Part shown: positions 54,562 through 63,050 of the stretch, in pieces
How the letters are laid out: every line of letters begins with the position of its first letter
How positions within the stretch are numbered: the stretch's first letter is position 1
NCBI GenBank assembly: GCA_013202335.1
Contig: JABMQR010000208.1
Span: 1 to 64,000 of the forward strand
Source of the DNA: Bacteroidota bacterium
GTDB taxonomy: Bacteria > Spirochaetota > Spirochaetia > JABMQR01
Direction: 5' to 3'
DNA: 64,000 nt
The notes under the pieces: generated by a model
What the model was told of the DNA's origin: nothing
Databases searched by the model: none
The model's input: only the letters and a program-made list of their open reading frames with translations
Program-made: the position numbers and the translations under genes

Positions 54562-55599
54562 TTAAAAAATGAGAGTTATTCGTTCTGCATCTTCATTGAC
54601 TTCACCGATACAAAACGCTTCAGCTCCCCTCTTACGGCACGCTGCAGTAACAGTTTCTTTGTAGGAAGGATCAATGGAAAAGAGCAGACCACCAGAGGTT
54701 TGCGGGTCGAACAGTAAATCAATGATAACCGGATCAGCATCCGCAGCATTGCTCACCATCCACGATCGGAACTCCTTATTTCGATAAGTTCCTCCCGGTA
54801 TATGACCTTCTGCGATATATTCAAGCACATGCGGGAATAAAGGTACTGCATCAACATTGAGTGAAATACCAATTTTTGTACCGGATATCATCTCACACAG
54901 ATGTCCGGCCAAACCGAAACCAGTAACATCAGTACAGGCTGAAACAGGCAGCTCCCGAAGAGCCTCCGCTGCTCCTTTGTTCAACCGTGACATCGATTTC
55001 TCAGCAGCGGAAAGCGCAGATTCAGCGACCTTATCTGCACGAAAAGCTGCATTAATGGTACCTGTTCCAATTGGTTTTGTCAAAAACAGGATATCCCCCG
55101 CTGTAGCGGTGTTATTTAACAGTATACGATCTATATCAACAATCCCGGTTACTGAATAACCGAATTTCGGCTCAGGATCATCAATACTGTGACCACCTAC
55201 AAGAGCAGTTCCTGCCTCTGCAAGAGCATCCAGCCCTCCCTCAGACATACCTCGCAGATAGGAGATATCCAGTGTATCCTTTGGGAAGCATACAATTCCT
55301 ACTGCAGTTAGCGGCACTGCCCCGCAAGCGTAGATATCCGACAGCGAATTTGCTGCTGCGATTCTACCGAACATGAATGGGTCGTCAACAATGGGCGGAA
55401 AGAAATCGACAGTCTGTACTATGGCCTGAGTTTCGTTTATCTGATAGATACCGGAATCCTCACTTGTAGTGAAGTCCGCCAGCAATTCAGGATAATCCGG
55501 CTGCCTCAACCCGCAAAGGGCTTTATCAAGAAAACCAGGCCCCAGTTTTGCACCGCAACCTGAAAAACGTGTAAATTTCGTTAACCTTTCATTTTGCAT
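54562..55599 (-). CDS. selD: Selenide, water dikinase (selenophosphate synthetase)
   Basis: SelD makes selenophosphate from selenide and ATP for selenocysteine or selenouridine. The 345-residue protein has the catalytic pair Cys15 and Lys18 in SGCGAKLGP; the Cys codon is TGC, not a recoded TGA. Other motifs are TVDFFPPIVDDPFMFGRIAAANSLSDIYA, VGGHSIDDPEPKFGYSVTG and CTDVTGFGLAGHL. GAGGTGATG precedes the ATG. No selA, selB or tRNA-Sec is in the window. Confidence 0.95.
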   Translation of the reverse strand: MQNERLTKFTRFSGCGAKLGPGFLDKALCGLRQPDYPELLADFTTSEDSGIYQINETQAIVQTVDFFPPIVDDPFMFGRIAAANSLSDIYACGAVPLTAVGIVCFPKDTLDISYLRGMSEGGLDALAEAGTALVGGHSIDDPEPKFGYSVTGIVDIDRILLNNTATAGDILFLTKPIGTGTINAAFRADKVAESALSAAEKSMSRLNKGAAEALRELPVSACTDVTGFGLAGHLCEMISGTKIGISLNVDAVPLFPHVLEYIAEGHIPGGTYRNKEFRSWMVSNAADADPVIIDLLFDPQTSGGLLFSIDPSYKETVTAACRKRGAEAFCIGEVNEDAERITLIF

Positions 55600-55705
55600 A
55601 ATTTCATCACCTCATCTGTTTTTGGGTTGTTCCAGGACCTATGTAAGCGTCACAGAATTATCAATACAATATAATAATAAAATCATCAATCGGGTCAACT
55701 GCATC

Positions 55706-55733
55706 TCGACATCTCGTAATTTTACAGTATAAT
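55706..55733 (+). promoter_or_regulatory. Promoter abutting the GT4 gene
   Basis: TCGACA (55706-55711), 16-bp spacer and TATAAT (55728-55733), then seven bases to the ATG at 55741. No Shine-Dalgarno is present. Confidence 0.55.
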
Positions 55734-55740
55734 TCGAAAT

Positions 55741-57051
55741 ATGATTGATTCAGAGCCTTCTCCTTTGCGTATAGCAATATTTACTGACTCATTTCTTCCT
55801 ATGATCAGCGGAGTCGTTACGGCGGTTCTTAATCTTGCAGAAAATCTTGCTGACCGAGGTCACTTTGTTCTGATAGTCACATCAGGATCCAGGAAAAGTC
55901 AGACCTATAGCCATAACGGGATTCGTGTTGAATACATAGCATCCATCACAGCCCATTTTTATAAAGATTTCAAATGGTCATCCCCATTCAGCGTACGAAT
56001 TCGTGAAATTTGCAGAACAGAACAAATTCAGCTGGTTCATTTTATGACCCCATTCACTGTATCTTTCGTGGGAATCAATATTGCACGAACATTAGGGATT
56101 CCCGTTATCGGCACATTCCATACATTCATTTCCGACCCGTCAAATTACCGGCATATAATCAAAGGAAAACTTTTTCATGTTAAGGAAGAGAGTGTTTGGC
56201 AATACTCAAACCTCTACTATAATGCAGCCGATATAAACACCGCTCCGGCGGAGAGCACAAAGCAGGAAATGAAAGAGAACGGAAGCAGTGTTGATATCAA
56301 AGTAATTTCGAACGGGATCGATCCGGCTATATTTGACAACTCAGATGCTGAATACTTCAAGGAAAAGTTTGTATTAAACGGAAAATCCATTCTCTATTTC
56401 GGCAGAGTGTCTCAGGATAAGAATATTGAAGTGTTGTTAAAAAGTTTCTTTATTGTACATAAAAACCTTCCGGAAACGAAACTGCTAATTGTCGGAGATG
56501 GTCCCCAACTCAACGAGTTGAAGGATTTCGCATCTAAAGATCCATCCAGCCCAAATATTGTTTTCACTGGTGCTATTCCTCATGAAGAGTTAATTAAAAG
56601 CGGGATATTTGCTGCCTGCGAACTATTTGTGACTGCATCGGTTACCGAAAACCAACCCATAACCATGCTTGAGGTCCAGGCTAACGGCATCCCCTGCATC
56701 GGGTTCAATGTGCGGGGAATTCCCGATCTTGTAATTGATGATGTGAACGGCCGTGTTCTTCCCAGAGATGATTATGAAGAGATGGCAAAAGCTGTAATCA
56801 TGATTTTGAAGGATCCTGAACTATACCATCGGTATGTTAAAGGCACCAAAACTGAGGTTCGGAAACACCTGATGCCTAGTGTGATAGAGGAGTGGGAACG
56901 ATTCTATCTGGATGTGATTGACAGGTATTCACAAGGAGAATTCCCCGTAAAAAACCGTATACACCTCACACAGATATTCGCTATGCTGAAAGAGATAAAG
57001 ATACATTTATACTCTAGTTCAGCTGCTGGTGCCGATCCAACCGAAAGATGA
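55741..57051 (+). CDS. GT4-family glycosyltransferase
   Basis: The 436-residue protein is of the GT-B type, similar to diacylglycerol glucosyltransferases: IAIFTDSFLPMISGVVTAVLNLAENLADRGH, ISNGIDPAIF, SILYFGRVSQDKNIEVLLKSF, VGDGPQL and the sugar-nucleotide motif VTASVTENQPITMLEVQANGIPCI. It may make a membrane glycolipid or polysaccharide. The last residues (AGADPTER) and the stop codon come from the repeat element at 57024. The original C-terminus may have been different. Confidence 0.87.
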   Translation: MIDSEPSPLRIAIFTDSFLPMISGVVTAVLNLAENLADRGHFVLIVTSGSRKSQTYSHNGIRVEYIASITAHFYKDFKWSSPFSVRIREICRTEQIQLVHFMTPFTVSFVGINIARTLGIPVIGTFHTFISDPSNYRHIIKGKLFHVKEESVWQYSNLYYNAADINTAPAESTKQEMKENGSSVDIKVISNGIDPAIFDNSDAEYFKEKFVLNGKSILYFGRVSQDKNIEVLLKSFFIVHKNLPETKLLIVGDGPQLNELKDFASKDPSSPNIVFTGAIPHEELIKSGIFAACELFVTASVTENQPITMLEVQANGIPCIGFNVRGIPDLVIDDVNGRVLPRDDYEEMAKAVIMILKDPELYHRYVKGTKTEVRKHLMPSVIEEWERFYLDVIDRYSQGEFPVKNRIHLTQIFAMLKEIKIHLYSSSAAGADPTER

Positions 57052-57195
57052 CGTTTTGAGACAAGGCGAAGGAAAGCTGACTTCCTGTCAGTTTACAATG
57101 AGTACATTGATTTGGAGTTTGCTGCATGCAAATGAGCATTTCGAGCATTTTTTCAACGTAGTAACAGAGCGTCAGATAAAGGTTGGCACAACACT
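57024..57195. repeat. Dispersed inverted-repeat element ending the GT4 gene
   Basis: The left end GCTGGTGCCGATCCAACC... GATGACG and the right end CGTCAGATAAAGGTTGG... CACAAC are inverted with respect to each other, about 172 bp apart. The left end closely matches the solo copy at 12868-12904. It contains no protein gene. It overlaps the GT4 stop. The rest of 57052-57403 carries the promoter of the GH172 gene. Confidence 0.6.
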
Positions 57196-57348
57196 AACCC
57201 TATAAAACCCATCATTCTGCAGCTCCCAAATAGTTATATAGCACCCTTCCTCTACAATCTTTTCCCCTGAATCATTTATATATTCCCGAGTGTTTATACC
57301 CATCATCTAAATATTGGGATGATATTTGGAAATTTACGGCAATTCACC

Positions 57349-57376
57349 TTACACAAGTTAACACTCATGGTATTAT
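57349..57376 (+). promoter_or_regulatory. Promoter of the GH172 gene
   Basis: TTACAC (57349-57354), 16-bp spacer and TATTAT (57371-57376) lie upstream of the ATG at 57404, with GAGGAG just before it. This promoter has an ordinary leader and ribosome site. Confidence 0.5.
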
Positions 57377-57403
57377 ATGCAGAATTAAAGATGAGGAGTA
57401 TTC

Positions 57404-58564
57404 ATGTCCGATTGGAAAACTACAACCCTTGGCAATTTACCAAGAATAAGAAATGTAAAAACAAAAAGGATTTCCAGTTGGGATAAAACTGGTGGGAATG
57501 TAGATCGTATAACAATAGAGCCCGGGGAAACTGCAGTACTGGCAGATATTATGGGTGCAGGTGTGATTAATCACTTTTGGTGCACCATTGGATCATATCA
57601 GACAGACTATTTGAGACGTATAGTAGTAAAAATGCGGTGGGATAATGAAAAAGATTACTCTGTAGAGGTGCCGATTGGTGATTTCTTCGGAGTAGGACAT
57701 GCCATGAAAGTTGAATACAGCTCCTTACCATTGCAAATGGCCCCACAGGATGGGAAAGGTTTTAACTCATATTTTTCCATGCCCTATTCAGAAAGAGCTC
57801 TTCTTGAAATTACCAACGAATGTGATGAGAGTATCATGTTTTACTACTATGTGGATTATGAAATTCATGACCAAATCCCTTCAGATATGGGTCGGTTTCA
57901 TACGCAGTGGAACAGACAAAACCCAACTGACGGCATCTCCGACGAGGGGCTTACCACGAGAGAGTGGATTGAACACGGTTCAAATTTGGATGGGAAAGGT
58001 AATTATGTCTTATTAGAGGCAGAAGGTCAGGGAGTGTACGTAGGGTGTAATCTCAATATTCATAACCTGCGCCCTGTACGGGAACCATGGCCGGATAGTG
58101 TATCCTGGCCTTTAAAGATGGAAGAAATGGAACAGCAAAAAGAGTTAATTCGAACGTTTGCTGATTGGTTAGGCGAAGGGGATGATATGATTTTTATTGA
58201 TGGAGAGACCTGGCCTCCCACTATGCACGGAACTGGGTTGGAGGACTACTTCAATGCTGCCTGGTGCCCAACAGAAAAGTTTGATAGTCTCTATCATGGG
58301 ATTACGGTTACACCTGATGGTCCGCACTGGTCTGGAAAGATCTCTTTTTATCGCTTTCATATTGAAGATCCTGTTCATTTTGCAAAATCAATCAGAGTTA
58401 CTATTGAACATGGACACAATAATAACCGAAGCGATGATTATTCCAGCACCGCATATTGGTATCAGATTGAACCTCATAAGAAAATGAAAGCACTTCCTCA
58501 AGTCACAGAAAGACTTCCGGTGCAAATAGAAGAGAAAAATCCAATTGACCTTTCCTTACCGTAA
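57404..58564 (+). CDS. GH172 (DUF2961) family protein
   Basis: The 386-residue protein belongs to DUF2961, now GH172, whose characterised members act on difructose dianhydride or alpha-arabinofuranose linkages. Motifs include GAGVINHFWCTIG, VEVPIGDFFGVGHA, FNSYFSMPYSERALLEITNE and FIDGETWPPTMHGTGLEDYFNAAW; Glu267 and Glu280 are candidate catalytic acids. There is no signal peptide. GAGGAG precedes the ATG. It is followed by an esterase gene after 52 bp, suggesting they act on one acylated glycan. Confidence 0.85.
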   Translation: MSDWKTTTLGNLPRIRNVKTKRISSWDKTGGNVDRITIEPGETAVLADIMGAGVINHFWCTIGSYQTDYLRRIVVKMRWDNEKDYSVEVPIGDFFGVGHAMKVEYSSLPLQMAPQDGKGFNSYFSMPYSERALLEITNECDESIMFYYYVDYEIHDQIPSDMGRFHTQWNRQNPTDGISDEGLTTREWIEHGSNLDGKGNYVLLEAEGQGVYVGCNLNIHNLRPVREPWPDSVSWPLKMEEMEQQKELIRTFADWLGEGDDMIFIDGETWPPTMHGTGLEDYFNAAWCPTEKFDSLYHGITVTPDGPHWSGKISFYRFHIEDPVHFAKSIRVTIEHGHNNNRSDDYSSTAYWYQIEPHKKMKALPQVTERLPVQIEEKNPIDLSLP

Positions 58565-58616
58565 AATTACTATGTAAATAGATTTTAACACAACGAGGCA
58601 TATCCGGAGGCTGCAC

Positions 58617-59411
58617 ATGGCACTTATACGCTGTAACTTTTCCTCAAATATTTTACAAGTAAAGACATCGATGAACGTAATTTTACCTGAACGGACTCCT
58701 GGAATCATTGGTAAAAAAAATCAGGTTCCTGCAGGAACCTTCCCTGTTCTCTGGCTGTTTCACGGACTCTCTGATGATGAGAACTCCTGGTTGAGAAACA
58801 CCTCTATTGAACGATATGTTGACGAATATGGAATAGCCGTTGTAATGCCTGATGCACAAAGAAGCTACTATAATGATATGGCAGCCGGGGGTAGTTATTG
58901 GCGTTTTTTCAGTGAAGAACTCATTACCAAGGCTCGTTCTTTCTTTCCACTCTCACACCGCAGAAAGGATAATTTCACAGCCGGGCTCTCAATGGGCGGT
59001 TTCGGGGCGTTCAAATTAGCCCTGAATAAACCAGAATTTGTTTCTGCAGCCGGTAGTTTTTCCGGTGTAGTTGATATCCTGGATCGATTTGGTATGCCGG
59101 GAGGAAACCGGGAGGAGTTTGCAAGAATGTTCGGCAGTCCTGATGAGGTGCATGAATCAATGAATGACCTGCCCTGGCTGCTCTCCCGGAGCAGCTTTAA
59201 AGGTCTAACACTGCCAAGTCTCTATCAGTGCTGCGGAACTGAAGACTTTCTCTATCAGCTCAACAAAAATTTCCTAAAAACTGCTCAGGAGTCCGGGATT
59301 CACATTCACTACGAAGAAGATTCCGGCTTCGCTCATACATGGGACTACTGGGATCTAAAAATCAGATCATTTCTGGAATGGCTGGTACAGCAGGATCTGT
59401 CCGGGGAGTAA
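58617..59411 (+). CDS. Esterase (tributyrin/acetyl esterase family)
   Basis: A 264-residue alpha/beta hydrolase related to EstA/esterase D. The catalytic triad is Ser125 (GLSMGG), Asp210 (GTEDFLY) and His240 (FAHTWDYW). FPVLWLFHGLSDDENSW forms the oxyanion region. No signal peptide. It follows the GH172 gene on the same strand and may remove acyl groups from the glycan used by that enzyme. Confidence 0.88.
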   Translation: MALIRCNFSSNILQVKTSMNVILPERTPGIIGKKNQVPAGTFPVLWLFHGLSDDENSWLRNTSIERYVDEYGIAVVMPDAQRSYYNDMAAGGSYWRFFSEELITKARSFFPLSHRRKDNFTAGLSMGGFGAFKLALNKPEFVSAAGSFSGVVDILDRFGMPGGNREEFARMFGSPDEVHESMNDLPWLLSRSSFKGLTLPSLYQCCGTEDFLYQLNKNFLKTAQESGIHIHYEEDSGFAHTWDYWDLKIRSFLEWLVQQDLSGE

Positions 59412-59430
59412 TATTGTAGCCCATCCCCTA

Positions 59431-60309
59431 TTAGCACTCCAGAGTCTTAGAATTATTCAGTACAGGAAGAACGGGGACTATCCCGCTAAACTCTTGAATA
59501 CTTTCATACTGAGTTACTCTCTGAAAAGCTCCTTTTCGGAAATGCCGCCTTTCCTGATCAGATATCCCATCAAATATATCATCATATTCTCCCCTATTCA
59601 GGCGTCTAAGCAATATATCCTTAAATTTTTTCGGCATCTGATGTTTAACCAGAGCAGGCAAAGCAAAACACCAGAGAGATGCAGATATCATAACCATCAT
59701 TCCGGGAAATCCAAGCCTGAATTTTATCAGATCGAGGTGATCAGGTTTCTGCGGTCTGCCTGGTGGAAGTAAAAAAACACTCTTCACCTGAACGACATGT
59801 TCCATAATCTGCTGATGAGCCGAAATTGCTGCCTGGGTATAGGGGATTTCTCGTAATTCCCGCTGGATGTCGTCCCAGGATGGGGTATCCAGCACAATAC
59901 CTTCTTCATCAAATACCGTCATCGCAATAAGTTTCTCTAGTCGTGCACCATTAAATCGAATCAATAAATCTGTTTCCGCTGTTGCAAAAGCCTTTTTATA
60001 CCAGCAGCTATGCGGGGAATAGGTTCGACATATACCAGTTTGCTCAGGAGTATCATGAATACTGCACTTTAAAGTTTGCTTATCCAGGAATCTACAGTCG
60101 CTATGGTAATAGAGCCGCCACTGACCGTTATCCATCAGAATCGGAACCATCCCTTCAAACCAGCACAAATCAGCTGCCAGCAGCATTTCAGAGTGCGTTT
60201 CAACCGTGAGATCACAAAGAGGTAAATAGGAACAGCAGTAAGTTCCACCACATGTTGAGCAGGGAGAATCCAGCCATTCCTGCGTCTCAAGAATAATAGT
60301 ATTATCCAA
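59431..60309 (-). CDS. Cysteine-cluster protein (YkgJ-like)
   Basis: The 292-residue protein begins PCSTCGGTYCCSYLPLC and later has DCRFLDKQTLKCSIHD and GICRTYSPHSC, a pattern like the YkgJ-type (Zn or Fe-S) cysteine cluster. The rest is helical and unrecognised, with a more hydrophobic stretch (LGFPGMMVMISASLWCF, about 197-215). It is convergent with the esterase gene. Function unknown. Confidence 0.65.
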   Translation of the reverse strand: MDNTIILETQEWLDSPCSTCGGTYCCSYLPLCDLTVETHSEMLLAADLCWFEGMVPILMDNGQWRLYYHSDCRFLDKQTLKCSIHDTPEQTGICRTYSPHSCWYKKAFATAETDLLIRFNGARLEKLIAMTVFDEEGIVLDTPSWDDIQRELREIPYTQAAISAHQQIMEHVVQVKSVFLLPPGRPQKPDHLDLIKFRLGFPGMMVMISASLWCFALPALVKHQMPKKFKDILLRRLNRGEYDDIFDGISDQERRHFRKGAFQRVTQYESIQEFSGIVPVLPVLNNSKTLEC

Positions 60310-60456
60310 CGGCTACCTCTTTTATACTGCTTCGAAATCATTGCCGGCAGTACGACATGTATTAACATATTAAGAATACTCTGATCAGGCTGCGGCTGGA
60401 CTGCTTCTATTTCTGCACTTCTGTTCAGGAATAGAATCTTGTGTGTTTAGGTATAA

Positions 60457-60624
60457 TAACTGACCAAAAGCCGGTGGGTTATCTAATTGATAAACCTAAT
60501 TAAACAAAAGATTTATTCGAACAAAAAACTTATTTTCTTTTTTTGATTAATATTTTCATGCTAATTTCTTTCTACCCGTACATTTCCAGCTGGTAGAATC
60601 CCACCGGCTTCAGGTCAGTTAATA
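60457..60624. mobile_element. MITE-like element, copy 2 (inverted relative to copy 1)
   Basis: TAACTGACCAAAAGCCGGTG... on the left and CACCGGCTTCAGGTCAGTTA on the right are inverted. AGGTATAA flanks both sides (60449-60456 and 60625-60632), an 8-bp duplication. Its reverse complement aligns with copy 1 over its length. There is no open frame. The 596-bp gap 60310-60905 contains, besides this element, a short direct repeat of CCGGAAGCCGG (60702-60722). Confidence 0.75.
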
Positions 60625-60905
60625 AGGTATAAGTAGCAGGAGATATATTGTCAAGTAGACATTCCGGATTTTAAGGACAGAGAAAACTAAACAGCAGCCA
60701 TCCGGAAGCCGGCCGGAAGCCGGCGTTAATTTGCTGTTGCGATTATTCTTATACCGTTTTATGATAGGAACCAGCCGGACTTGGTGCTTCTGAGGGTTGT
60801 TTTGCCAATTATTACATTGGCTTTTCAATTTTTTCATATGAAGTTCTTCTTCATAAAACTTTAAAGAATTATTTTTATATAGTTAATTCAATTCAGGAGA
60901 TTCAA

Positions 60906-62540
60906 TTGAGTGATATATTCGTTACAGGCCATCAGAACCCAGACATGGACTGCACAGTTGCATCATACTGCTACAGCTTCTTAAAGAATAAGATTGATCC
61001 GGACAACTCCTACATTCCTATCCGTTGTGGATCTCTAAACGAGCAAACCCGGGAAGCCTTCTCCCGTGCCGGAATCAAAGCTCCTGTGATGATGAAAGAT
61101 CTCCATCCGGTTGTAGAAGATATTGTAAAAATAAACAGCCATACTCTTACTGAACATGACACAATTTTAGAAGCAATCAGATACATACTTGATGAGAATA
61201 TCAGCCTCCTGCCGGTACTGGGGTATGAACATGAGTACAAAGGAATTGTCAGCATCAACGAAATTTCACGATTTATGCTCTCCCAACAGACAGATGAACG
61301 TCCATCCTATGAGTTTTATACAGAAAACTTTATTAAGGTAATTCCTGGAAACCTATTTAAAAAAGGGAAAAAAGAGCACTTTACTGCTCCAATAATGTCG
61401 GGTGCAATGCCGTATCTGGTAAGTGTATCCAGATTGAGCAGGTTGAAAGAACTTCCCCTTCTGGTGGTTGGGAACAGGAAAGAAATCCTTCAGTTTGCCG
61501 TTGAGAACCAGCTTCCTGCCATCATTATTACCGGTCTGGAAAAGGGAGATATACCGGCGATTGATTTTTCGGATTATGAGGGAAATGTGTTTATTTCAGA
61601 GACTGATACCGCTGAATCCATCCGACTTCTAAGATTGAGTTCACCGGTAAAAACTATTATGAACACAGATCTACCGCTTGTAAATGCGAAAACGTCTTTT
61701 GATGAGGTAAAAGTACTCCTCAATCATTCTGAATTTCGTGGACTCCCTATTTTTAATGAAGGGGAATTTATTGGAACTGTTACACGAAGATCTTTTATTG
61801 AACGTCCCAGGAAAAAATTGATTTTGGTGGACCATAACGAGATTGGTCAGAGCATAAAGGGCAGCGAGGAAGCAGATATTCTGGAAATTATTGATCACCA
61901 CCGGTTCGCCGCTGGAAAAACCCGTAATCCAATCTACATATCAGCAAAGCCGGTGGGCAGCACAAGTACCATTGTCTACCAGCATTTCAAGCACGAGGAT
62001 ATCCCAATTTCTCAGGACATTGCCCTGCTTCTCCTTTCAGGAATTATTTCTGATACGGTAAATCTAAAATCTCCGACTACTACCGATGATGACAGAAAAG
62101 CCCTTAATTATCTGTGCGGTTCGACAAATATTGATCCTGAGACCTACACACGTGAACTTTTCACCCAACTGACCATGTTGAAAAAACGTGATCCTGAAGA
62201 GGTGATTCGTTCCGACTTTAAGATATATGAACACGAAGGTGTGAAGATGGGAATTGGGCAGGTTGAAGTTACTACTCTGGAAGATATTCCGGAAATGGCC
62301 GAAAAATTTCAGCTTTCACTTGAGAAAATCGCCGGGGAAGAGAATCTTAACTGGTCTATGCTGCTTATTACTGATGTCCTTAAGCAGAGCAGCCTGCTAA
62401 TTACAAGCGAAAACATGTTCCTTGAGATTAATCTTATGTTTGAGAAGATTGATAAGGGGCAGTATATACTGCCCGGCATCCTTTCACGTAAAAAGCAGCT
62501 GCTTCCTGAACTGATGCGTGTTATCAGCCTCCCCCATTGA
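60906..62540 (+). CDS. Manganese-dependent inorganic pyrophosphatase with CBS and DRTGG domains
   Basis: The 544-residue enzyme is a family II PPase with an inserted regulatory region. DHH-domain motifs are GHQNPDMDCTVAS (near 8-20), VDHNE and IDHH; the DHHA2 domain has SRKKQ. CBS domains (about 75-125 and 250-300) flank a DRTGG domain (about 140-240). Related CBS-PPases respond to adenine nucleotides and diadenosine polyphosphates. The start is TTG at 60906, with CAGGAG before it. Confidence 0.93.
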   Translation: MSDIFVTGHQNPDMDCTVASYCYSFLKNKIDPDNSYIPIRCGSLNEQTREAFSRAGIKAPVMMKDLHPVVEDIVKINSHTLTEHDTILEAIRYILDENISLLPVLGYEHEYKGIVSINEISRFMLSQQTDERPSYEFYTENFIKVIPGNLFKKGKKEHFTAPIMSGAMPYLVSVSRLSRLKELPLLVVGNRKEILQFAVENQLPAIIITGLEKGDIPAIDFSDYEGNVFISETDTAESIRLLRLSSPVKTIMNTDLPLVNAKTSFDEVKVLLNHSEFRGLPIFNEGEFIGTVTRRSFIERPRKKLILVDHNEIGQSIKGSEEADILEIIDHHRFAAGKTRNPIYISAKPVGSTSTIVYQHFKHEDIPISQDIALLLLSGIISDTVNLKSPTTTDDDRKALNYLCGSTNIDPETYTRELFTQLTMLKKRDPEEVIRSDFKIYEHEGVKMGIGQVEVTTLEDIPEMAEKFQLSLEKIAGEENLNWSMLLITDVLKQSSLLITSENMFLEINLMFEKIDKGQYILPGILSRKKQLLPELMRVISLPH

Positions 62541-62563
62541 TTCAGCTCTTACGGGTTATCTGA

Positions 62564-62980
62564 CTACTCTTCGACAGCAGCACGGAATGCATCCAGCATA
62601 TTCTGTGGAAGTTTCACTGGTCGCTGCGTGCTAAGATCCATAAAATAGCCTTTCTGGATACCGGAACAGTGAACGGTATCCCCCTGAACTATCTCATATC
62701 GCAGGATCCATTTTGTACCGCCGGCCTTCTCCATCCAACATCGACCTGTCGGCTTATCATGAATTGTCAACGGCTGCAGATAATCAACATCAGTGTGCAT
62801 AAGTACAGGGGATTTTCCATCTTCAATCATTTTTTCAAAAGGGTAATACACATCAAGTAAGTGATGACGCATATCCTCAAACCAGCGAATATACACGATA
62901 TTGCTCACATAACCCATTGCATCGACATCGTATGCATGGACATAGATTCCGGCTTCAACTAAGAGTGGTTTATCTTTCAT
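62564..62980 (-). CDS. Acyl-CoA thioesterase (4HBT, hotdog fold)
   Basis: A protein of 138 residues from 62980, with VHAYDVDAMGYVSNIVYIRWFEDMRHHLL, where the Asp of the 4HBT motif (Y-x-x-x-D-x-x-x-x-x-N) is present. VLMHTDVDYLQPLTIHD is typical of YbgC/FadM-like enzymes. I prefer 62980 to the 22-residue-longer frame, because a promoter lies eight bases upstream and the family starts there. There is no ribosome site. The substrate is unknown. Confidence 0.85.
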   Translation of the reverse strand: MKDKPLLVEAGIYVHAYDVDAMGYVSNIVYIRWFEDMRHHLLDVYYPFEKMIEDGKSPVLMHTDVDYLQPLTIHDKPTGRCWMEKAGGTKWILRYEIVQGDTVHCSGIQKGYFMDLSTQRPVKLPQNMLDAFRAAVEE

Positions 62981-62988
62981 AGAGTATG

Positions 62989-63016
62989 AGTATACAGATT
63001 TTTCTTTTTTTGTGAA
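62989..63016 (-). promoter_or_regulatory. Promoter abutting the thioesterase gene
   Basis: Minus strand TTCACA (63016-63011), 16-bp spacer and TATACT (62994-62989), then eight bases to the ATG at 62980. No Shine-Dalgarno. Confidence 0.45.
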
Positions 63017-63050
63017 GTTCCAGGTTGTTTCATGGACAGGTACCAATCTG

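Noticed and set aside
54562..55599. Selenocysteine in SelD
   Set aside because: The catalytic residue codon is TGC (Cys), not TGA.
60619..60837. 72-codon minus-strand frame
   Set aside because: It begins inside the second MITE copy region, has no ribosome site and no recognisable protein.
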